Assembly (NCBI GenBank): GCA_934675465.1
Contig: CAKUQM010000046.1
Coordinates: 1 to 11,193 of the forward strand
Origin: an uncultured Erysipelotrichaceae bacterium
GTDB taxonomy: Bacteria; Bacillota_I; Bacilli_A; Erysipelotrichales; Erysipelotrichaceae
Reading direction: 5' to 3'
Length of the DNA stretch: 11,193 bases
Part shown: positions 6,574 through 11,193 of the stretch, one piece after another
Numbering within the stretch: position 1 is the stretch's first letter
Layout of the letters: each line of letters starts with the position of its first letter
Program-made: the position numbers and the translations under genes
Notes under the pieces: generated by a model
What the model saw: the letters and a program-made list of their open reading frames with translations, nothing else
Database searches by the model: none
What the model was told of the DNA's origin: nothing

Positions 6574-7362
6574 TTATCCAAGTATCATAGAATCAGATAC
6601 AACACCTCCTGCTGTATCGAATTTATCTAATAAGTCTTTAACAGTTAGTTTTTCTTTTTCTTTACCTTCTGCCTCAAAGATGATCTTGCCATCACACATC
6701 ATGATGATTTTATTTCCATATTTAAGGGCATCTTTCATATTGTGAGTAACCATAAAAGTAGTTAGATTGTTTTCTTTGATTAACTTATCGGTGATTTCAA
6801 GAACCTTATTAGCAGTCTTAGGATCTAGGGCAGCTGTATGTTCATCAAGTAGTAATAGTCTAGGCTTTTGCATAGTTGCCATAAGTAGGGTTAGGGCTTG
6901 TCTTTGACCACCTGACAATAGTCCTACTTTGGTTGTTAATCTATTTTCTAGGCCTAAATCTAATTGTTTTAATAGTTCTTTGTATTCTTGTCTTTCTTTG
7001 TCTTCGATGCCAATCTTTAGACCTCTTTTTTTACCTCTTCTTTTCGCAAGAGCCATGTTTTCTTCTATCCACATAGTAGCAGCAGTACCAGTCATTGGAT
7101 CTTGGAAGACTCTGCCAATATATTTGGCTCTTTGGAAGTCTTTTAGTTTTGTTATGTCATGTTCATCAATCATAATTTTTCCATCATCTATTGGCCATAT
7201 GCCGGCAATAGCATTTAATAATGTTGATTTACCAGCACCATTAGAACCGATAACAGTCACAAAATCACCATCATTTAATGTAAGAGAAACGCCATTAAGT
7301 GCTTTCTTTTCATTTATAGTATTAGGGTTGAATGTTTTATAGATATTTTCAACTTTTAACAT
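6574..7362 (-). CDS. ABC transporter ATP-binding protein, TrpZ-like (aromatic amino acid importer)
   Basis: The cytoplasmic ATPase of the importer encoded by this operon. In 262 residues: Walker A GSNGAGKST (39-47), Q-loop in VFQDP (85-89), signature LSGGQRQA (149-156), Walker B LLLLDE (169-174), and the switch His in VTHNMKDAL. It starts with the usual MLKVENIYKTF strand. Its ATG (7360-7362) lies inside the last codons of the permease gene, overlapping by seven bases, which points to translational coupling and a one-ATPase-per-operon design. The family belongs to the group whose receptors are of the ABC_sub_bind type (TrpXYZ). The T-box upstream and this grouping suggest tyrosine or tryptophan as substrate. 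The ATPase role is certain; the substrate is inferred. Confidence 0.92.
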   Translation of the reverse strand: MLKVENIYKTFNPNTINEKKALNGVSLTLNDGDFVTVIGSNGAGKSTLLNAIAGIWPIDDGKIMIDEHDITKLKDFQRAKYIGRVFQDPMTGTAATMWIEENMALAKRRGKKRGLKIGIEDKERQEYKELLKQLDLGLENRLTTKVGLLSGGQRQALTLLMATMQKPRLLLLDEHTAALDPKTANKVLEITDKLIKENNLTTFMVTHNMKDALKYGNKIIMMCDGKIIFEAEGKEKEKLTVKDLLDKFDTAGGVVSDSMILG

Positions 7363-8267
7363 GATTTTGTTCCTTTCTTTAAATTAGGAATAGCTAAGAA
7401 GATAGCTACTACAATGGCTGTTAACATTTTAAGATCATCGGTTGATAGACCAAGTTTTAAGACAAATTGGATTACTAGGTAATAGATGATGGCGCCTAGT
7501 ACACAGGCAAATAGTTTTAGGGCAAAGTTTTTAAATACTTTGTCAAATATTTGTTCACCAATAATAACAGCTGCTAAGCCAATAACGATGGCACCTCTTC
7601 CCATGTTGATATCCGCAAAGCCTTGGTATTGAGATAATAGGGCACCCGCTAGGGCGACTAAACTATTAGATATTACAAGACCAATAACTTTTGTTTTGTC
7701 AGTGTTAATACCTTGCGATCTTGCCATGAATTGGTTGGCTCCTGTGGCTCTAATAGAACAGCCAAGTTCTGTGCCAAAGAACCAATATAATATAGCTATT
7801 ACAATAAGTACAAATAAGATAGTTATAATAATAGGGTTTCTTAATGATAATTCTCTAACGTATCTTGACGATACTATTAAGTTATATTTATCAACACTGA
7901 TTGGCAAGTTTGATTTAGAAAATGATGTAGTACCGAAGCCCATAATGTGTAGGTTGATAGAATATAGGGCTAATTGTGTCAAAATACCTGCAAGTATTGC
8001 TGGTATTTTAAGCTTAGTTATTAATATACCTGTTATAAGTCCTGCAAGCATGCCTACAAAAATTGAACAGATAAGAGCTAACCACATTGGGCAATTATTG
8101 ATAAGTAGAATTACGCAAGTTGCACCACCTGTGCATAATGAGCCATCTACTGTAAGGTCTGCGATGTCTAAGATTTTATAAGTGACATAAATGCCAATGG
8201 CCATTATGCCCCAGATAAGTCCTTGGGCAATGGCACTTGTCATTGAATTAATTAATCCTAATAACAT
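7356..8267 (-). CDS. ABC transporter permease, TrpY-like
   Basis: A 303-residue integral membrane protein with about eight or nine hydrophobic helices, of the LivH/branched-chain-type permease fold. Characteristic segments are IADLTVDGSLCTGGA (about 35-49), as in the FPDLTVDGS motif of TrpY-like permeases, and the cytoplasmic coupling stretch FGTELGCSIRATGANQFMARSQGIN (its central part ELGCSIRATG is the ATPase-contact region). The protein probably works as a homodimer, as there is only one permease gene. The ATG at 8265-8267 follows the receptor stop codon after two bases, and the 3' end overlaps the ATPase start. All three genes therefore form one message read from the T-box promoter. I see no damage in the frame. 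Confidence 0.9.
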   Translation of the reverse strand: MLLGLINSMTSAIAQGLIWGIMAIGIYVTYKILDIADLTVDGSLCTGGATCVILLINNCPMWLALICSIFVGMLAGLITGILITKLKIPAILAGILTQLALYSINLHIMGFGTTSFSKSNLPISVDKYNLIVSSRYVRELSLRNPIIITILFVLIVIAILYWFFGTELGCSIRATGANQFMARSQGINTDKTKVIGLVISNSLVALAGALLSQYQGFADINMGRGAIVIGLAAVIIGEQIFDKVFKNFALKLFACVLGAIIYYLVIQFVLKLGLSTDDLKMLTAIVVAIFLAIPNLKKGTKSC

Positions 8268-8269
8268 AA

Positions 8270-9235
8270 TTATTCTTCGATAGCTACGTAGTCTTCAGGA
8301 ATAGTGATTCCTAGTTTTTCAGCATTTGTCTTGTTGAACTTCTTAACAAATTGAGGTGCAGATTCAACTTCCATTGTAGAAACATCAGCTCCATTTAATA
8401 GGATATCAGCTGCCATTTCACCAGTCTTGAAACCAATGTCGTAGTAAGAGATAGTAAGAGTAGCAACACCACATCCTGAGCAGATACCTTCTTCACCAGT
8501 GAATACTGGAACACCTGCTGGAAGTACAACGTTGGCAATGGCTTCAGTATTTGCAGCAGCTGTATTGTCAGTTGGAATGTAGATTACATCAACCTTATCA
8601 CTTACTGCTTTTTCAGTTACGGCTGTAATATCGTTTGAGTCATTGAATACGTAGTTAACAGTTTCGATTCCATCTTCTTTTAAGAATTCAGAAATCTTAT
8701 CTACTTGGTATTGTGAATTAGCTTCTGCTGAACAGAATAGAACACCAACTTTTTTAGCATCTGGGAATAGTTCAGTAATCATGCTTGCTTGTTCATCAAG
8801 TGGAGCTAAGTCAGTAGTTCCTGATACGTTAGCTGGTACACTACCACCTAACACTACATCATATACAGTAATAGAAGTTCCAAGTACTGGGATTGTATCA
8901 GTTGCAGCACTAGCAGCTTGTAGGGCTGGAGTGGCATTGGCCATGATTAGATCAACACCGTCAGCAACAAAGTTACCTACGATTGTAGAACAGTTAGCAC
9001 TTTCACCACTTGCGTTTTGAACATCAACGTTTGTGATACCATTTTCCTTTAATGCATCTACAAAGCCTTGAGTTGCAGCATCAAGTGCTGGGTGTTGTGT
9101 TGTTTGGACTACGCCTACCTTGATAGGATTCGCGCCCGTAGGATTCGTGCCCTGAGTTGAGTCTGAATCAGAACCACATGCACATAGTGCAAATAGGCAG
9201 ATAGTAGCTAATAGAATTGTTAATAATTTTTTCAT
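8270..9235 (-). CDS. ABC transporter substrate-binding lipoprotein, TrpX-like
   Basis: The extracellular receptor of the importer, 321 residues. A start at 9235 is preferred over an upstream ATG at 9286 because it has AGGGAG seven to eight bases upstream and begins directly with the signal peptide; the longer frame would begin inside the T-box terminator. The signal is MKKLLTILLATICLF with lipobox LCAC, Cys20 being the lipidated residue. A short low-complexity linker follows (SDSDSTQGTNPTGANP), then the mature periplasmic-binding-like fold: KVGVVQTTQHPALDAATQGF, GTSITVYDVVLGGSVP, and VIYIPTDNTAAANTEAIANV typify the ABC_sub_bind family. Ligand-type specificity cannot be read directly; T-box control suggests tyrosine or tryptophan. 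The linker DNA carries two copies of a word related to the ftsH tail repeats. Confidence 0.92.
   Translation of the reverse strand: MKKLLTILLATICLFALCACGSDSDSTQGTNPTGANPIKVGVVQTTQHPALDAATQGFVDALKENGITNVDVQNASGESANCSTIVGNFVADGVDLIMANATPALQAASAATDTIPVLGTSITVYDVVLGGSVPANVSGTTDLAPLDEQASMITELFPDAKKVGVLFCSAEANSQYQVDKISEFLKEDGIETVNYVFNDSNDITAVTEKAVSDKVDVIYIPTDNTAAANTEAIANVVLPAGVPVFTGEEGICSGCGVATLTISYYDIGFKTGEMAADILLNGADVSTMEVESAPQFVKKFNKTNAEKLGITIPEDYVAIEE
9125..9152 (-). repeat. Two copies of a GGGCNCGAATCCT word in the receptor linker
   Basis: Read on the minus strand, GGGCACGAATCCT (9140-9152) and GGGCGCGAATCCT (9125-9137) lie 15 bases apart and encode GTNP and GANP. They match the GSNP-frame copies in the ftsH tail in both sequence and reading frame; an ACGGGC lead-in is shared as well. 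Confidence 0.65.
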
Positions 9236-9269
9236 ATGTTTTCTCCCTTCATCAATTAGCTTGAGGGAC

Positions 9270-9295
9270 AAAAAAATCGTCCCCAATAAGGACGA
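9270..9295 (-). terminator. Regulated terminator of the T-box leader
   Basis: TCGTCC (9290-9295) pairs with GGACGA (9277-9282) and is followed by T7 (9270-9276). It competes with the antiterminator that includes the T-box sequence just upstream. It lies 35 bases before the receptor ATG. Confidence 0.85.
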
Positions 9296-9495
9296 CTTAT
9301 AATCGTGTTACCACCTTAATTTATTATCCTATTACTAGAATAACCTCACAAACCTCCAACAAGGTCCTAAGCTATAACGGGCTTTCCCGTAGTTTCCTAG
9401 CTCCATAAAGTTTTCTTATACCCCCACATAATCGTTTGCACCTACCACGATCTCTCTTCAAATGCCAAAGTAGAATACTCGTTTACTTCAACGCA
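9270..9495 (-). promoter_or_regulatory. T-box riboswitch leader of the TrpXYZ-like importer
   Basis: A tRNA-sensing leader that allows transcription when the cognate tRNA is uncharged. The T-box sequence AAGGTGGTAACACG is at 9304-9317 and a terminator hairpin TCGTCC/GGACGA (9290-9295 with 9277-9282) with seven Ts follows. Stem I landmarks are present in order: AGTA (9476-9479), AGAGAG bulge (9452-9457), and distal GGTGCAAA (9435-9442). A basal helix pairs 9480-9488 with 9369-9379 with two bulged bases. The specifier region reads AGGAAACTACGGG. UAC (Tyr) at 9389-9391 is the best candidate because a purine follows it; CUA (Leu) cannot be ruled out. With the TrpXYZ-like genes, tyrosine uptake is the simplest reading. 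Confidence 0.9.
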
Positions 9496-9500
9496 ATTTC

Positions 9501-9530
9501 ATTCTAAAACTAGTGTCAACTTTATGTCAA
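9501..9530 (-). promoter_or_regulatory. Promoter of the T-box/ABC importer operon
   Basis: On the minus strand, a perfect -35 TTGACA (9525-9530) and a -10 TAGAAT (9501-9506) are separated by 18 bases. A second TTGACA lies inside the spacer. Transcription would start at about 9494, just before Stem I of the T-box. Confidence 0.75.
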
Positions 9531-9571
9531 TAATATTTTAAGAAAAGTTTTCAAATATTATGAAAATATTT

Positions 9572-9799
9572 TCACCATCTTTCATTATGATCAAAAGTTT
9601 GGGCAGAACTCCAGTCTTCGTTTTTGTCTATATAAAGAATGCTAAATGTTTCATTTATCTCGTTCCATTTTTCTTCAGAGATTAAAACAGCATTTTTTCC
9701 TTTGTCGTTGATGATTGTTAGTGGAGTGTTATTTGTATTAACATCATCGATAAGGTTATCGAGTTGTTCATTAGCCTTGGAAATATCAATTGTGATCAT
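9572..9799 (-). CDS. Phd/YefM-like antitoxin, no adjacent toxin
   Basis: A 75-residue protein beginning MITIDISKANEQLDNLIDDV and continuing through TPLTIINDKGKNAVLISEEKWNEI: the Phd/YefM fold, with the N-terminal dimer and DNA-binding part and the typical 'LIS-x-E-x-W' segment. The start at 9799 is chosen because it begins at the family's normal N-terminus and has AGGAAA upstream; an upstream in-frame ATG at 9856 would overlap the preceding gene by 47 bases. The C-terminal tail (DKNEDWSSAQTF and onward) is not the usual toxin-neutralising tail and is short. The expected RelE/YoeB-type toxin is absent: the region downstream is only the promoter of the T-box leader. The gene lies 10 bases after a membrane protein gene, with which it may form an operon. 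Confidence 0.8.
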   Translation of the reverse strand: MITIDISKANEQLDNLIDDVNTNNTPLTIINDKGKNAVLISEEKWNEINETFSILYIDKNEDWSSAQTFDHNERW

Positions 9800-9809
9800 A
9801 GGTGATTTC

Positions 9810-10193
9810 CTATTTCTTGTTTGTTTTGCCTTTATAAATTTTAATGTTGTCACCAATATATTGGATGGTTACAAATAGTAAGATACAAGATAAGAATACA
9901 ACAATGAAGTTGTGACTACTAGACATTAGAGCGAATGCTTGTAGTACTTGAATAATTACTGTAAGTATTCCAAGTATGATAGCCAATAATGATTTTTCTT
10001 GTTTTTTCAATAGTCCAATAATACCAAGTAGGATAAGTAGTCCATCAACACCGAATAATAATCCTTTTCCAATTGGTGTTAAAGCGTTTAATAATTCTTT
10101 TTCTAATAAGAACATTAGTGATAGTAAATGTAATGCGCCAAGTGCTATTTCAAGTGTACTTGCAATTTTTAATGTTTTTTTGATATCGTTCAT
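9810..10193 (-). CDS. Four-helix membrane protein of unknown function
   Basis: A 127-residue hydrophobic protein that I do not recognise. Four membrane helices are apparent at about residues 9-30, 40-62, 67-91 and 94-116, with short connecting loops and a basic C-terminal end (KIYKGKTNKK), suggesting that both ends are cytoplasmic. There is no signal peptide and no catalytic motif. A good ribosome site (AAAGGGG) precedes the ATG at 10193, and a -10 box (10215-10220) lies about 20 bases upstream. The only gene in the same direction nearby is the Phd/YefM-like antitoxin, 10 bases downstream. Similar four-helix integral membrane proteins are common as uncharacterised genes in Firmicutes. Confidence 0.8.
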   Translation of the reverse strand: MNDIKKTLKIASTLEIALGALHLLSLMFLLEKELLNALTPIGKGLLFGVDGLLILLGIIGLLKKQEKSLLAIILGILTVIIQVLQAFALMSSSHNFIVVFLSCILLFVTIQYIGDNIKIYKGKTNKK

Positions 10194-10214
10194 AATTTTC
10201 CCCTTTGTTTAATC

Positions 10215-10224
10215 ATTATATAAT
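10215..10224. promoter_or_regulatory. Overlapping divergent -10 boxes
   Basis: The 10 bases ATTATATAAT contain TATAAT on the plus strand (10219-10224) and TATAAT on the minus strand (10215-10220), sharing two bases. The plus box would start transcription at about 10231, exactly the A of the pseudouridine synthase ATG. The minus box would give a leader of about 15 bases containing the AAAGGGG site of the membrane protein gene. No strong -35 is visible for either. Confidence 0.5.
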
Positions 10225-10230
10225 AAGAGA

Positions 10231-11046
10231 ATGAAAGAAATAAAAATAAGACATGAGGGAACATTGCTGGAGTATTTGATTGATGATTTACATTATTCAA
10301 GAAATGTCGCAAAGAAGATTTTAGCTAATAAAGTAAAAGTTAATGGTGTCGCTACAAGTAAATTTGATTATAAGCTTGATATAGGTGATTTGTTGTTGAT
10401 AGGTGACAATACAAAGAAGACTGATTTGGATATTATCTATGAAGATGATGACTTTATTTGTATTAATAAGCCCGCTGGTTTGTTGAGTATTAGTAATGAC
10501 AAAGAGAGGGAAAGAACAGCTTATCATTTGGTTAGAGAATATGTTAAGTCTATTGATAAGCATAATATGATTTTTATATTACATCGACTAGATAGAGATA
10601 CTAGTGGGGTTTTACTTTTCTGTAAGAAACAAAAATTAAGGGATGAATTACAGGAAAACTGGAATGATATTGTATATAAAAGAGGCTATTATGCCCTGTG
10701 TGAGGGTGTGTTTGATAATGCTAGTGGTCATATTGAAAATCGTATTGCCTATAATAAATTTAATATGGGTTATGTGAGTGAAAAGGGTTCTTTATGTATT
10801 ACTGATTACAAGGTGATTAAACAATATAAGGATAGTGCTTTGGTTGATGTTGATATTAAGACAGGTAGAAAGAATCAAATAAGAATTACTTTTAAGGATA
10901 TTGGACATCCTATTGTTGGTGATAAGAACTATGGTGGTAGAAAGGCTAAAAGATTATATCTGCATGCCTATGAATTAGCTTTTAGATACAAGAATAAAGA
11001 TTATGTGTTTAACAAAACTATCACATTTCATCCCACTACCTCCTAG
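10231..11046 (+). CDS. RluA/RluD-family RNA pseudouridine synthase
   Basis: Isomerises specific uridines to pseudouridine in rRNA or tRNA. In 271 residues: an N-terminal S4-like RNA-binding part (about 11-60, with LLEYLIDDLHYSRNVAKKIL), the INKPAGLLSI segment (about 79-88), the catalytic motif HRLDRDTSG (118-126) with the nucleophilic Asp121, and the conserved C-terminal motif GRKNQIRITFKDIGHPIVGDKNYG. The usual C-terminal strand follows (LHAYELAFRY), but the last residues (FHPTTS) and the stop codon come from the left-end hairpin of an IS605-type element, so the original 3' end has probably been replaced or shortened by a few residues. The catalytic core is complete and the enzyme may work. 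No ribosome site precedes the ATG; a -10 box positioned for a leaderless message does. Which RNA is modified cannot be told from the sequence. Confidence 0.92.
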   Translation: MKEIKIRHEGTLLEYLIDDLHYSRNVAKKILANKVKVNGVATSKFDYKLDIGDLLLIGDNTKKTDLDIIYEDDDFICINKPAGLLSISNDKERERTAYHLVREYVKSIDKHNMIFILHRLDRDTSGVLLFCKKQKLRDELQENWNDIVYKRGYYALCEGVFDNASGHIENRIAYNKFNMGYVSEKGSLCITDYKVIKQYKDSALVDVDIKTGRKNQIRITFKDIGHPIVGDKNYGGRKAKRLYLHAYELAFRYKNKDYVFNKTITFHPTTS

Positions 11047-11193
11047 GTAGTGGGATGAACTTCATTGATATACGATATAATATTAGTGAATGAATATAGC
11101 TTATAAATATCGTATATATCCTAATAAAAAACAGGAAGAATTATTTATGAAAACATTTGGTTGTTGTCGTAAAGTATGGAATCTTATGTTAAA
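11027..11193 (+). mobile_element. IS200/IS605-family element, left end (continues beyond window)
   Basis: A perfect 15-bp hairpin (arms 11027-11041 and 11045-11059, loop CCT) lies 30 bases before the tnpB start. Subterminal hairpins of this kind mark the ends of IS200/IS605 elements, which have no terminal inverted repeats and make no target duplication. No tnpA is present between the hairpin and tnpB, so it is either of the tnpB-only type or has tnpA further right. The exact left boundary is a little upstream of 11027 and cannot be fixed from one copy. Confidence 0.8.
11090..11193 (+). CDS. tnpB: TnpB (IS605 OrfB) RNA-guided nuclease, N-terminus only
   Basis: The first 34 codons of the transposon-encoded protein are present; the frame runs off the right edge. 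MNIAYKYRIYPNKKQEELF, then KTFGCCRKVWNLML, is the classic N-terminus of TnpB/OrfB, with the Y-x-F/Y-R-I-Y-P start and the F-G-x-x-R-x-V-W-N segment. TnpB proteins are RNA-guided DNA nucleases, ancestors of Cas12, that help retain the element. A TATAAT at 11076-11081 lies eight bases before the ATG and no ribosome site is evident, so expression may be leaderless or depend on read-through from the pseudouridine synthase gene. Confidence 0.9.
   Translation, partial: MNIAYKYRIYPNKKQEELFMKTFGCCRKVWNLML

Noticed and set aside
6929..7342. 137-codon plus-strand frame opposite the ATPase gene
   Set aside because: The minus-strand frame carries all ABC ATPase motifs; the plus frame is a shadow with no family features.
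7696..8181. 161-codon plus-strand frame opposite the permease gene
   Set aside because: The opposite strand encodes a clear permease within a tight operon; this frame lacks a ribosome site and known motifs.
9236..9286. 17-residue N-terminal extension of the receptor lipoprotein
   Set aside because: It would start inside the T-box terminator region and put residues before a normal signal peptide; the Met at 9235 has a proper ribosome site.
9800..9856. 19-residue N-terminal extension of the Phd/YefM-like protein
   Set aside because: It overlaps the end of the membrane protein gene and adds a basic stretch foreign to the family; Met at 9799 matches the usual start.
11027..11059. Perfect hairpin at the end of the pseudouridine synthase gene as an intrinsic terminator
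   Set aside because: No T-run follows (GAACTTCATTG), and it sits 30 bases before a tnpB start, which fits a transposon left end better.

Overview
This is a low-GC, AT-biased bacterial stretch (mostly A/T third positions, AGGAGG-type ribosome binding sites, TATAAT boxes, standard stop usage). It looks like a chromosomal segment of a Firmicute. The tilS-hpt-ftsH order, the T-box leader and the overall protein flavour suggest Erysipelotrichia or a close relative; this placement is inference from gene content, not a database match.

Layout. (1) 1-842: the 3' part of feoB, encoding the C-terminal gate/membrane half of the ferrous iron transporter, followed 28 bases later by a small HigA-like XRE regulator and a terminator. 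(2) 1190-2000: a decayed patch. Its 3' half is a recognisable O-antigen ligase/polymerase (Wzy-type) remnant with two in-frame stops; its 5' half has no intact gene but carries a long imperfect palindrome. (3) 2039-6148: the conserved housekeeping cluster tilS (tRNA-Ile lysidine synthetase), hpt (purine salvage) and ftsH (membrane AAA+ metalloprotease), plus an 89-residue unknown protein that overlaps the ftsH stop codon, then a terminator. (4) 6180-6550: a promoter and a 50-residue lipoprotein gene whose tail is three evenly spaced histidine pairs, closed by a bidirectional terminator. (5) 6574-9530, minus strand: a three-gene ABC importer (lipoprotein receptor, permease, ATPase) of the TrpXYZ type, under a T-box riboswitch with its own promoter. 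Aromatic amino acid uptake is the likely role. (6) 9572-10193, minus strand: a four-helix membrane protein and a Phd/YefM-like antitoxin without a toxin. (7) 10231-11046: an RluA-family pseudouridine synthase, divergent from (6), with overlapping -10 boxes. (8) 11027-11193: the left end of an IS200/IS605-family element, with a perfect 15-bp hairpin that forms the last codons and stop of the pseudouridine synthase gene, followed by the first 34 codons of tnpB.

The most unusual signals are: a short DNA word, consensus GGGCTCRAATCYT, present eight times in the ftsH tail and read there in two different frames, with two close relatives in the linker of the unrelated transporter receptor; the tiny histidine-pair lipoprotein; the insertion-sequence end that has become part of the pseudouridine synthase reading frame; and two antitoxin-like genes with no visible toxin.
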